The notes under the pieces: model-generated
Seen by the model: only the letters and a program-made list of their open reading frames with translations
What the model was told of the DNA's origin: nothing
Databases searched by the model: none
Position numbers and translations under genes: made by a program
Shown here: positions 21,438-33,994 of the stretch, piece by piece
How positions within the stretch are numbered: position 1 is the first letter of the stretch
Layout of the letters: the number at the start of each line of letters is the position of its first letter
Assembly (NCBI GenBank): GCA_963921825.1
Contig: OY997594.1
Span: 44,448,557 to 44,512,556 of the forward strand
Length of the DNA: 64,000 bases
Reading direction: 5' to 3'
From: Erodium maritimum
Taxonomy: Eukaryota; Streptophyta; Magnoliopsida; Geraniales; Geraniaceae

Positions 21438-23125
21438 TGTTAGTCTTAGTGCCCATAGCTCAATCATAAATGTCCAAATGTACATATCATCGTTAGCAAT
21501 AAAATTAAAGTGGCTTTATATTACTTATGTGTTGGAGTAATATATCGACGTGTGCTCTGATCTATGCCCACCATGCGAATAGAACCATAGATCGAGATAG
21601 ATCACACTCGATGGGTCCCTAGTCAACAAAGCTTCACTAGAAGCGACTAGTATGAAAGATGGCTCTTTATGGCTTACGTTCTGTTAGTCATTGGAATGGG
21701 ATTCCGGAGTCTGATCATAGATATCATGTGGGACATGATATTGGACGACCCGCCCTGAATATGTGCCATAGATTAAGTCATGAACATATTCAGTGTTGTA
21801 GCTTGTCATGTATCCTTAGACCAAGGAGTCTTTGTGATCGCTATGTAGTCAACAACTGAGTTTGACCTGAGCCTAACGTTGTCCGTAACAGGGCTTCCAT
21901 AACGGCCAGGATTGGCTTGGGGACGGGCTACATGAGTGACACGAAAGGCGGCTAAGGGATTTATCCCTCATACTGAGGTATGGGAAAGATATCGGTTCTC
22001 GGCCGCTTGATCGAGAGTGACTGAAAGAATAGCATGGCCATGCACATGATACTGGGTATCATATCTTCAGTCATCTCACATATCAAGGAACGGTGATTGA
22101 GAATAATAAGGATGACGGCTCTATGCCTTATCTCAATCGGGATATCGGAGATAAAAGGATAATGACAGGGACGACGGAAAGGTTAGAATCGACAGGGTCG
22201 ATTCGTTATGTAGTGTCAGGCAATACTAAAGTCTCGTTAGTTGCCACTTAAATAGGATCAAGTAAAATGGGATTTTACGTTGATCTATTGACATGCATAA
22301 ACCTAAGGGTCACACCGGAGGATGAAACTCATTGACACATTTATGGAGAATGGCCAAAAGGGAGTTGTCTCGGGACATGACCAAAACTGGGTTTTGGATC
22401 ATGTGCCCGTAAGTGAATAGGACTTTACGGATCGAGACAAGGCTTGGAGTCTTGGGATTGATCGCGTCGGATAATGTTGGACATTTCCGGTATGGAAGGC
22501 ATGGAGGCGATGAGCGAATCACGGGACCTCGTTGGAAATGGCCACGGGCCATGTTCCAAGAGGCCCATGAAAGGCCCATGCAACCAAGGCCCATGGAACT
22601 AATTAATCAAGTCTTGATTAATTAGTACTAAGTAAGCAAGACAAGGATTAAGGTGTTGGTGATTCACCACCTAACCCAATCTTGTCTTGCCATACTTTGT
22701 CCTATTTACACCTTACTTGACACCATACTTGTCTCATGCCTTTAGTTGGACAAGTATGGGTTTTGTTATGTTTAAGTCATCTTTTTTCAACATAACAAAC
22801 ACAAGACAAGAATAGGAAACACATTTTCTCTCCCTCTTCCATGGCCATTTCGGGTTTGGCTAGTTTCCTCCTCCATTTTTGTGTTCTTGAGTCCTCAAAG
22901 AGAAGAACTACGTGGCTTTGATTCCCATGTGGATACGTAGGCGTCTTGGAGACTCAAGCCAATCATTCGTTAACCGGTGTTCTTGTTTTGGTAAGAACTA
23001 GTGCTGAATTTTTCTCTTGTGAATCCATTCTTTGTTAGTTGTTTCATGGTTTTAATCGTCTCTTGGTTTTCATTGATTTTCCGCTGCGAGTTGGTTCATC
23101 TCCAACCCTACCTCGAGACCCAACA
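21438..23125 (+). repeat. Copia LTR, unit 1 (1,688 bp)
   Basis: Same length and ends as 15017–16704. Left neighbour is the copia PPT; right neighbour is AAAAC and the gypsy LTR tail. Confidence 0.9.
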
Positions 23126-23817
23126 AAAACACCCTAAACTAATAGTTTTACATAAACCCTAACTTCCAAAATTAATCAAAACGAGAATCGGTTCGGTGTA
23201 TACTGTAGAGGAGGATGAGGGGAGAGCACTTCCTCCTAGCCTCGAGACGATCCATGGGTGGAGATGACGTGAATAGTGCTCCAAACCCTAGCTTTCTCTC
23301 TTTCCTTCTTCTCCTTCTCTCCCTTTCTTCTCTCTTCTTTCTCTTTCTAAAACAACTAACACATTTCTCTTTTTTTTTTCTTTTAAAATGTGTGGTCGGC
23401 CACCTATATGGCTTCATCTTTATTTTCCCCCCAAAACTAACACCACCACTTGTTGGACAAGTGGCAAGGTGGGTCCCCGAACGGGCACTTTTTCCCAAAA
23501 ATTACGAAACTTCACGGGCTACAAGGAATCGGCTCAACTAAGACCGCTGCGATGACGGTTAAGATTTTTGGATCTAAAACGGTCCTCGAATGGACCAAAA
23601 CGTCGCTCGGTTGACTTTTCTAGCGAAAGTCAACATTTCCCAAATTGATCATAAAGTTGCCCTGAGTCCCCCGGAACTCACTTTGGTCAATATCGGGGTC
23701 AACTTTAGTCCGGTATGACCCTCGGGGTCCAATTCCGGTTCAATATCGGGATCAGAAATTTTAAATTTTCCTGTTTTTCGCAGGTTTGACTAGCGTAGAC
23801 CGGGAGTGGTTATTACA
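23126..23817 (-). repeat. Gypsy LTR tail, unit 1
   Basis: Copy of 16705–17395 (one extra base in a T-run), ending TTATTACA before TACAG. Confidence 0.85.
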
Positions 23818-26250
23818 TACAGTCTCTGAAATTGAAATTTAAGTGGGGAATTTTTGAGCCAGTTATCTTCCCAGAATACTATTGTATTACCAGAAGCTAC
23901 ATGCCATTGCAAACCTTCAGGCCCAAAATTGTTAGCAAAAGCAGGGATGGATAGGAGGGATTCCATATGTTTCAAGAAACTTTGTCCATTATGGATAGAC
24001 ATCTTGGAAAGGTCCCAAGCATTACAGTCCCACCCAAATTTAGCACAGATCAATTTCTTCCAAAGAGAGTCTTTCTCCACAGCAAACCTCCACCACCACT
24101 TGGCCAATAAGGCTTTATTCATCAAATGTAAATTTGTGATGCCTAAGCCCCCAAATTTCTTAGGTCTACAAACCAGATCCCACCTAACCTTATACAACAC
24201 TTTGCTGGAAATGGCCCCATTCCACAAGAATTTTCTTTTCCATTTCTCCATCTCCTTGATGACCCCTTTTGGTGCTTTGAAAAGAGACATATAATATAAT
24301 GGGGGGGATGATAGAGATGACTTAATGAGTGTTAATCTGCCACCAAAGGATCTATATTTCCCTTGCCAAAGGCCCAGCTTCTTTTTAAATCTTTTCATAA
24401 TAGGCTCCCAAGTCTTAAACCTCCTGGGATTGGCCCCCAATTGGAAACCCAGGTAATCAAAGGGTAACTCAATAGAAAGACACCCAAAAATATCAGTGAT
24501 CTCCCCAATGTTGACAGAACAATGGTTTAAAACCAAGACTTTTGATTTGTGGAAATTTATCTTCAACCCAGTTGCTTGTTGAAAACATAGAAGAGTGTGT
24601 TTGAGATTTCTTGCTTCTTGAACCCCAGCCTCAATGAAAATGAGAGTGTCATCAGCAAATTGAAGATGGGAGATTGAGGGGTTTAGGGTTCCAGGAGCAG
24701 TCTCAATAGTTTCAATGATTTTATAGATGATCTGAGTGTTATAGATCTTCAGTTGAGTGGGGGTAAATACACCTGGTATGGTCATGGATCCATTGCTTCT
24801 AGAATTGACAGATTTTTAATCTCTCCTCAATTTCTGAATCACTTCCCAAATTTGACTCAAACTTGTTTAAAGAGGTGCCTCTCTGATCACAGACCTGTTG
24901 CTCTCACTAATCCACTGGTGGATTGGGGTCCCAGGCCTTTCAAATTCATCAATGCCTGGTTACAACATCCCTCCTTCTTCAAAGATACTCTTGAATGTTG
25001 GAACTCTTTAATGCCTTCTGGTAATCCATCATATATCTTGTGGTCCAAGCTCAACTCATTGAAGAACGTTCTAAGAGAGTGGAATACCAAGATTTTTGGC
25101 AGACTTGATTCTGAGATAGAAGCTCTTAGACTGGAAATTCATGCTATTGATGACACCTTAGAGAGGAGGGATCTTTTTGAAGCAGAAATATCCTGGAGGG
25201 CCTTATTACAAGCTAGACTGATACAAAAAATGAAGCTGCAATCTCAACTATGGTGTCAAAAGGCCAGGTTGAAATGGTCAAGAGAAGGGGATAGGTGCAC
25301 TAAATATTTCCATCTTATTGCCAATCTCAACCATGCTAGAAAAAAAATCTCTGAGCTATGGGTTGAGGGAGTAACAATTTCCTCCCCACAAGAAATAAAG
25401 CTAGCTGCTCATGATCATTTTTCTAAGAGGTTCCTACTATCTTCAGAACTATGTATTGATCTATCTGGGTTACCTTTTCTTATCCTTTCACATGCTCAAT
25501 CCCTTCAACTTGAGGCACATTTTACTGAAGCTGAGATATATAAGGCAATTCATGCTTGCAATGGTGAGAAGGCTCCTAGTCCTGATGGGTTTACCATGAA
25601 ATTTTATCAAGTTACTTGGTAATTTATCAAAGAAGATATCTTGGGTTTCCTGAATCATTTTTACAATGGAGGTTCTCTGGGGAAAGGAAACAACCCTTCT
25701 TTCATCACATTGATTCCTAAAAATGTAGCTCCTCTGGAATTCAATGATTTTAGACCTATCAGCCTTATAACCAGCCCCTAAAAGATCATCTCCAAATTAC
25801 TTGCAACTAGACTCAAATCAGTGATGAATTCTTTAGTTCATGATGTTCAGTCAGGGTTTATTGCTAGCAGACAAATATTGGATGGGGTTCTTATTGCTTC
25901 TGAACTTATTCATTCCATCAATTTTTCAAAGAAAGAGGTCATTATACTTAAAGTTGATTTTGAAAAAGCATATGATCACATCCATTGGGAGGCATTACTA
26001 CAAATTCTTAAAACCATGGGGTTTGGGGCTAAGTGGATTACCTGGATCACTTATTTCCTGAATGCTTGGGCATCTGTTTTAACCAATGGCTCACCTTCAC
26101 CAGATTTCAAACTTCAGAGAGGCCTAAGAGAGGGTTGTTCATTGTCTCCTCTACTCTTTGCACTTGTGGGGGAATGCCTTCATCAGCTAATGACTATAAG
26201 CATAAATGCTGGGATGTTCAGTGGTGTGCAATGTAATGGTCAGGTCCCCT
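23818..26250. mobile_element. Twin-primed LINE segment, unit 1
   Basis: Copy of 17396–19828: minus-strand RT half (23818–24681), inversion junction about 24681/24682, plus-strand endonuclease/RT half (24682–26250). The same two in-frame TAA codons are present. Right target duplication follows at 26251–26268. Confidence 0.85.
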
Positions 26251-26268
26251 CATTCGCATACATACATT

Positions 26269-26617
26269 GATGTTCATGTTTATATATGGTCCTCTGAATA
26301 TCTATTCTAGTGCATGCAATCTAACTAGCTTGGGAAAGGAATAACGATATGTCCATAGTTTAATGGAATCAAGTAGGGCTGAGCTGTTGCATCAGCCAAC
26401 TGTCCCCTCATTATCTAAAACTGCGTCTCACCCACCATATGCTACACATTACATGCCAATATATCCTTAATTGTGTAACAATACATCCAGTATTGTACTC
26501 ATTCAACCACCTGATATCAAAACGTTTATCATGGAAGCTGTTTATATGTATAAAACACCGTTTCAGTAAGACAAAGAATAGCTCCCCGTATAAAATGTGA
26601 TGCACGTGCCCTTTTTC
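26269..26617. other. Host flank, unit 1
   Basis: Copy of 19847–20195; no gene recognised. Confidence 0.6.
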
Positions 26618-27280
26618 CTAGTGGCTATGGTCAAAATCGATCCAAATTCTTCTTGACATAACTGCGTATCATAATTACGAGATATGGAAAGTGGATGTCA
26701 AAACCGCTTTCCTAAATGGAAATTTGACTGAGTACATTTGTATGTCTCGGCCCAAAGGTTTTGACGATCCGAAGAATAAATGAAAGATTTATAAGTTGTT
26801 GAAATCCATATATGGATTGAAACGAACTTCTCGGAGTTGGATCCTTCGTTTTGATGAAGCTGTAATTGGATTTGGCTTAATCAAGAACGAGGATGAATCT
26901 TGCGTTTATAAGAAGGCTAGTGGGAGCAAGATTACCTTTCTGGTTCTCATTGAAAACGACATCCCAACCTTGCACGAGACTAAAGCTTGGTTGAGGAAGT
27001 GTTTTTCAATAAAGGACTTAGGCGATGCTTCTTATATCTTAAGGATTAAGATATGTAGAGATCGCACCAAGAGGGTCTTGGATTTAAGTCAGGGAACCTA
27101 TGTGAAAAGGGCATTGAGTAGGTTCTTAATGCTCGATTCAAAGAAAGGACTCTTACCCACTAGTCATGGCATTCATCTCAGCAAGACTTAGTGTCCTAAG
27201 ACACCTGATGAGCTGAAAAGGATGATGAGAATCCTATGCGCCTAGGGGCAGGATCGATCATATATGCCATGACATGTATG
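26618..27280 (+). pseudogene. Ty1/copia reverse transcriptase remnant, unit 2
   Basis: Copy of 20196–20860 with the same IEND active-site replacement and internal TGA. An extra TAG appears after HLSKT (about 27188–27190), where unit 1 has CAG. Confidence 0.85.
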
Positions 27281-27421
27281 AGACCAGACGTCTCGTAAGC
27301 CTTATGTTGTACCAGTAGACATCATTCTAACCCGGGGGAAAGATGATGCTGAACTAGTCGTCGAACGATAAGTAGACGCTAGTTTTCCAAGACAAATCCA
27401 GATGACTTTAGAAGTCAATCA

Positions 27422-27842
27422 GGATATGTGTTTACGCTGAATGGCAGAGCTTTAGCTGGGAGAGCGTAAAGCAAGATATCATTGACGAATCTACGATAGA
27501 GGCCAAGTACATGGATGCTGCAGAGGCAGCTAAGGAGGCTATGTGGATTTGGAAATTCATGGCAGGGCTGGGTGTAATTAAAAACCCATACAGTCCGGTG
27601 AATCCATTTTGCGACAACACAAGGGCCATTGCGCAAGCTAAAAGCCTAGATCGCATAACAAATCCAAACATGTACTGCGGCGTATCCACCTCATCAGATA
27701 AATACTGAACTGAGGTGAAGTGAAGATAACCGATATTGCAACAGATGATAACATAGCCAACCCTTTGACTAAGGCAGTGTCACTGCCTGAACATGTTAGA
27801 CATGTAAAGTCGATGGGGACATATTGGAGTTTAGATTGGAAC
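27422..27842 (+). pseudogene. Copia RNase H remnant, unit 2
   Basis: Copy of 21000–21420 with few differences; interrupted in the same places. Confidence 0.8.
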
Positions 27843-27859
27843 TAGGGCAAGTGGGAGAT

Positions 27860-29547
27860 TGTTAGTCTTAGTGCCCATAGCTCAATCATAAATGTCCAAA
27901 TGTACATATCATCGTTAGCAATAAAATTAAAGCGGCTTTATATTACTTATGTGTTGGAGTAATATATCGACGTGTGCTCTGATCTATGCCCACCATGCGA
28001 ATAGAACCATAGATCGAGATAGATCACACTCGATGGGTCCCTAGTCAACAAAGCTTCACTAGAAGCGACTAGTATGAAAGATGGCTCTTTATGGCTTACG
28101 TTCTGTTAGTCATTGGAATGGGATTCCGGAGTCTGATCATAGATATCATGTGGGACATGATATTGGACGACCCGCCCTGAATATGTGCCATAGATTAAGT
28201 CATGAACATATTCAGTGTTGTAGCTTGTCATGTATCCTTAGACCAAGGAGTCTTTGTGATCGCTATGTAGTCAACAACTGAGTTTGACCTGAGCCTAACG
28301 TTGTCCGTAACAGGGCTTCCATAACGGCCAGGATTGGCTTGGGGACGGGCTACATGAGTGACACGAAAGGCGGCTAAGGGATTTATCCCTCATACTGAGG
28401 TATGGGAAAGATATCGGTTCTCGGCCGCTTGATCGAGAGTGACTGAAAGAATAGCATGGCCATGCACATGATACTGGGTATCATATCTTCAGTCATCTCA
28501 CATATCAAGGAACGGTGATTGAGAATAATAAGGATGACGGCTCTATGCCTTATCTCAATCGGGATATCGGAGATAAAAGGATAATGACAGGGACGACGGA
28601 AAGGTTAGAATCGACAGGGTCGATTCGTTATGTAGTGTCAGGCAATACTAAAGTCTCGTTAGTTGCCACTTAAATAGGATCAAGTAAAATGGGATTTTAC
28701 GTTGATCTATTGACATGCATAAACCTAAGGGTCACACCGGAGGATGAAACTCATTGACACATTTATGGAGAATGGCCAAAAGGGAGTTGTCTCGGGACAT
28801 GACCAAAACTGGGTTTTGGATCATGTGCCCGTAAGTGAATAGGACTTTACGGATCGAGACAAGGCTTGGAGTCTTGGGATTGATCGCGTCGGATAATGTT
28901 GGACATTTCCGGTATGGAAGGCATGGAGGCGATGAGCGAATCACGGGACCTCGTTGGAAATGGCCACGGGCCATGTTCCAAGAGGCCCATGAAAGGCCCA
29001 TGCAACCAAGGCCCATGGAACTAATTAATCAAGTCTTGATTAATTAGTACTAAGTAAGCAAGACAAGGATTAAGGTGTTGGTGATTCACCACCTAACCCA
29101 ATCTTGTCTTGCCATACTTTGTCCTATTTACACCTTACTTGACACCATACTTGTCCCATGCCTTTAGTTGGACAAGTATGGGTTTTGTTATGTTTAAGTC
29201 ATCTTTTTTCAACATAACAAACACAAGACAAGAATAGGAAACACATTTTCTCTCCCTCTTCCATGGCCATTTCGGGTTTGGCTAGTTTCCTCCTCCATTT
29301 TTGTGTTCTTGAGTCCTCAAAGAGAAGAACTACGTGGCTTTGATTCCCATGTGGATACGTAGGCGTCTTGGAGACTCAAGCCAATCATTCGTTAACCGGT
29401 GTTCTTGTTTTGGTAAGAACTAGTGCTGAATTTTTCTCTTGTGAATCCATTCTTTGTTAGTTGTTTCATGGTTTTAATCGTCTCTTGGTTTTCATTGATT
29501 TTCCGCTGCGAGTTGGTTCATCTCCAACCCTACCTCGAGACCCAACA
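27860..29547 (+). repeat. Copia LTR, unit 2 (1,688 bp)
   Basis: Same as 21438–23125 offset by 6,422 bp; preceded by the copia PPT at 27845–27859. Confidence 0.9.
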
Positions 29548-30239
29548 AAAACACCCTAAACTAATAGTTTTACATAAACCCTAACTTCCAAAATTAATCA
29601 AAACGAGAATCGGTTCGGTGTATACTGTAGAGGAGGATGAGGGGAGAGCACTTCCTCCTAGCCTCGAGACGATCCATGGGTGGAGATGACGTGAATAGTG
29701 CTCCAAACCCTAGCTTTCTCTCTTTCCTTCTTCTCCTTCTCTCCCTTTCTTCTCTCTTCTTTCTCTTTCTAAAACAACTAACACATTTCTCTTTTTTTTT
29801 TCTTTTAAAATGTGTGGTCGGCCACCTATATGGCTTCATCTTTATTTTCCCCCCAAAACTAACACCACCACTTGTTGGACAAGTGGCAAGGTGGGTCCCC
29901 GAACGGGCACTTTTTCCCAAAAATTACGAAACTTCACGGGCTACAAGGAATCGGCTCAACTAAGACCGCTGCGATGACGGTTAAGATTTTTGGATCTAAA
30001 ACGGTCCTCGAATGGACCAAAACGTCGCTCGGTTGACTTTTCTAGCGAAAGTCAACATTTCCCAAATTGATCATAAAGTTGCCCTGAGTCCCCCGGAACT
30101 CACTTTGGTCAATATCGGGGTCAACTTTAGTCCGGTATGACCCTCGGGGTCCAATTCCGGTTCAATATCGGGATCAGAAATTTTAAATTTTCCTGTTTTT
30201 CGCAGGTTTGACTAGCGTAGACCGGGAGTGGTTATTACA
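29548..30239 (-). repeat. Gypsy LTR tail, unit 2
   Basis: Copy of 23126–23817. Confidence 0.85.
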
Positions 30240-32672
30240 TACAGTCTCTGAAATTGAAATTTAAGTGGGGAATTTTTGAGCCAGTTATCTTCCCAGAATA
30301 CTATTGTATTACCAGAAGCTACATGCCATTGCAAACCTTCAGGCCCAAAATTGTTAGCAAAAGCAGGGATGGATAGGAGGGATTCCATATGTTTCAAGAA
30401 ACTTTGTCCATTATGGATAGACATCTTGGAAAGGTCCCAAGCATTACAGTCCCACCCAAATTTAGCACAGATCAATTTCTTCCAAAGAGAGTCTTTCTCC
30501 ACAGCAAACCTCCACCACCACTTGGCCAATAAGGCTTTATTCATCAAATGTAAATTTGTGATGCCTAAGCCCCCAAATTTCTTAGGTCTACAAACCAGAT
30601 CCCACCTAACCTTATACAACACTTTGCTGGAAATGGCCCCATTCCACAAGAATTTTCTTTTCCATTTCTCCATCTCCTTGATGACCCCTTTTGGTGCTTT
30701 GAAAAGAGACATATAATATAATGGGGGGGATGATAGAGATGACTTAATGAGTGTTAATCTGCCACCAAAGGATCTATATTTCCCTTGCCAAAGGCCCAGC
30801 TTCTTTTTAAATCTTTTCATAATAGGCTCCCAAGTCTTAAACCTCCTGGGATTGGCCCCCAATTGGAAACCCAGGTAATCAAAGGGTAACTCAATAGAAA
30901 GACACCCAAAAATATCAGTGATCTCCCCAATGTTGACAGAACAATGGTTTAAAACCAAGACTTTTGATTTGTGGAAATTTATCTTCAACCCAGTTGCTTG
31001 TTGAAAACATAGAAGAGTGTGTTTGAGATTTCTTGCTTCTTGAACCCCAGCCTCAATGAAAATGAGAGTGTCATCAGCAAATTGAAGATGGGAGATTGAG
31101 GGGTTTAGGGTTCCAGGAGCAGTCTCAATAGTTTCAATGATTTTATAGATGATCTGAGTGTTATAGATCTTCAGTTGAGTGGGGGTAAATACACCTGGTA
31201 TGGTCATGGATCCATTGCTTCTAGAATTGACAGATTTTTAATCTCTCCTCAATTTCTGAATCACTTCCCAAATTTGACTCAAACTTGTTTAAAGAGGTGC
31301 CTCTCTGATCACAGACCTGTTGCTCTCACTAATCCACTGGTGGATTGGGGTCCCAGGCCTTTCAAATTCATCAATGCCTGGTTACAACATCCCTCCTTCT
31401 TCAAAGATACTCTTGAATGTTGGAACTCTTTAATGCCTTCTGGTAATCCATCATATATCTTGTGGTCCAAGCTCAACTCATTGAAGAACGTTCTAAGAGA
31501 GTGGAATACCAAGATTTTTGGCAGACTTGATTCTGAGATAGAAGCTCTTAGACTGGAAATTCATGCTATTGATGACACCTTAGAGAGGAGGGATCTTTTT
31601 GAAGCAGAAATATCCTGGAGGGCCTTATTACAAGCTAGACTGATACAAAAAATGAAGCTGCAATCTCAACTATGGTGTCAAAAGGCCAGGTTGAAATGGT
31701 CAAGAGAAGGGGATAGGTGCACTAAATATTTCCATCTTATTGCCAATCTCAACCATGCTAGAAAAAAAATCTCTGAGCTATGGGTTGAGGGAGTAACAAT
31801 TTCCTCCCCACAAGAAATAAAGCTAGCTGCTCATGATCATTTTTCTAAGAGGTTCCTACTATCTTCAGAACTATGTATTGATCTATCTGGGTTACCTTTT
31901 CTTATCCTTTCACATGCTCAATCCCTTCAACTTGAGGCACATTTTACTGAAGCTGAGATATATAAGGCAATTCATGCTTGCAATGGTGAGAAGGCTCCTA
32001 GTCCTGATGGGTTTACCATGAAATTTTATCAAGTTACTTGGTAATTTATCAAAGAAGATATCTTGGGTTTCCTGAATCATTTTTACAATGGAGGTTCTCT
32101 GGGGAAAGGAAACAACCCTTCTTTCATCACATTGATTCCTAAAAATGTAGCTCCTCTGGAATTCAATGATTTTAGACCTATCAGCCTTATAACCAGCCCC
32201 TAAAAGATCATCTCCAAATTACTTGCAACTAGACTCAAATCAGTGATGAATTCTTTAGTTCATGATGTTCAGTCAGGGTTTATTGCTAGCAGACAAATAT
32301 TGGATGGGGTTCTTATTGCTTCTGAACTTATTCATTCCATCAATTTTTCAAAGAAAGAGGTCATTATACTTAAAGTTGATTTTGAAAAAGCATATGATCA
32401 CATCCATTGGGAGGCATTACTACAAATTCTTAAAACCATGGGGTTTGGGGCTAAGTGGATTACCTGGATCACTTATTTCCTGAATGCTTGGGCATCTGTT
32501 TTAACCAATGGCTCACCTTCACCAGATTTCAAACTTCAGAGAGGCCTAAGAGAGGGTTGTTCATTGTCTCCTCTACTCTTTGCACTTGTGGGGGAATGCC
32601 TTCATCAGCTAATGACTATAAGCATAAATGTTGGGATGTTCAGTGGTGTGCAATGTAATGGTCAGGGCCCCT
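30240..32672. mobile_element. Twin-primed LINE segment, unit 2
   Basis: Copy of 23818–26250: minus-strand RT half (30240–31103), plus-strand half (31104–32672). Carries private changes near its right end (Ala to Val in ISINVGMF, Val to Gly in NGQGPS). Confidence 0.85.
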
Positions 32673-32690
32673 CATTCGCATACATACATT

Positions 32691-33039
32691 GATGTTCATG
32701 TTTATATATGGTCCTCTGAATATCTATTCTAGTGCATGCAATCTAACTAGCTTGGGAAAGGAATAACGATATGTCCATAGTTTAATGGAATCAAGTAGGG
32801 CTGAGCTGTTGCATCAGCCAACTGTCCCCTCATTATCTAAAACTGCGTCTCACCCACCATATGCTACACATTACATGCCAATATATCCTTAATTGTGTAA
32901 CAATACATCCAGTATTGTACTCATTCAACCACCTGATATCAAAACGTTTATCATGGAAGCTGTTTATATGTATACAACACCGTTTCAGTAAGACAAAGAA
33001 TAGCTCCCCGTATAAAATGTGATGCACGTGCCCTTTTTC
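32691..33039. other. Host flank, unit 2
   Basis: Copy of 19847–20195 with one private difference (TATACAACACC near 32971–32981). Confidence 0.6.
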
Positions 33040-33989
33040 AAAAACTCTATGTCCTAATGTGTGTGTTGTTGGTGTGTCCCAATGGTCGCAATTGCAACTG
33101 AGCGTTTAAGAGTGCAAGTGGCCCCCTTCTATCTGGGTCTTATTCACATTATCGTCACTCCGATTCCGGTAAGGGCGCCTCTTTCTCTCCTTAAGCTTTA
33201 GGTCTGCATCTGGAGAAAGGTATTCTTCATCTCATTTAGGTTAGCTCTCTTCGACTTCTTTTCGTTTTCTCCTTCTCCTTCTTCCTTTTCTAGTTCGTGT
33301 GTCCAGTTGTTTCATTTGTGACCTCGATTTTTGAACCGGTTGGGTCTGGTTGGTTTTTTGGCGGACAATTCACATATTTTGGATATCTTTTTGTTCTCCC
33401 GGAGAGTTTGGGTTCCTGTCTCGGTCTTGGTGCGAGTCGATAGGGACCAACTCTTGGTTGTGATGAAGTTTCTGGCTTGGAACTTTCAGGAAATGGACAA
33501 TGATTTACAGGAAAAAAAACAGTTGAAAGGTTTTATCCAGTAGTTCTGACCCACAATCATCTTCTTATCAGAAAGTTTTCTATTAAATAAGGAACTCTCG
33601 ATTAGATAAAGAAATTTGGGATTTCCTGGAGGTGTTTGGAAGGCCACCAGAGAAAGGTGACCATTTTTAGGCTAACGGGCCAACATTAGTGTGGGAACCT
33701 AATATCCACATCATATAAATATTTGGGTGACTCCCCTAGAGGAAGCCGAAATATGTCTTACTGGAATCTATGGGGAAGCAAATGGTCTCACATACATACA
33801 ACTTAAAACCTCCTCTGAACTCTGCCAGGGGATAGTACCAGAGATGTGTGGATTTTAATGGGGGATTTTAAAGGTATTCTACATCCGTTAGAGACCAAGC
33901 GGGGGTCGGCCTTATCCACCCCAACTCATTGCTGATTTCCGAGAAGTATTAATTGATATCGGGTGAAAGACATGCCTATGATGGGATAT

Positions 33990-33994
33990 CCTTT
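33990..33994. repeat. Target-site duplication CCTTT (left) of the solo LTR
   Basis: CCTTT recurs at 35836–35840. Removal of LTR plus one copy rejoins the endonuclease frame (GYPF then TWHKG). Confidence 0.85.

Larger units (their letters stand above)
20196..26617. repeat. Tandem array unit 1 (6,422 bp)
   Basis: Order: copia RT/RNase H remnant, purine tract, copia LTR, gypsy LTR tail, twin-primed LINE, host flank. Start and end junctions (CCCTTTTTC then CTAGTGGC) are at 20195/20196 and 26617/26618. By eye it is nearly identical to 26618–33039, with only a handful of single-base differences and the same length. Confidence 0.9.
26618..33039. repeat. Tandem array unit 2 (6,422 bp)
   Basis: Second full copy of the block. 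Its right end at 33039 is followed by unrelated sequence (AAAAACTCTATG), not by copia RT, so 33039/33040 is the original junction at the right edge of the duplicated segment. Confidence 0.9.
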
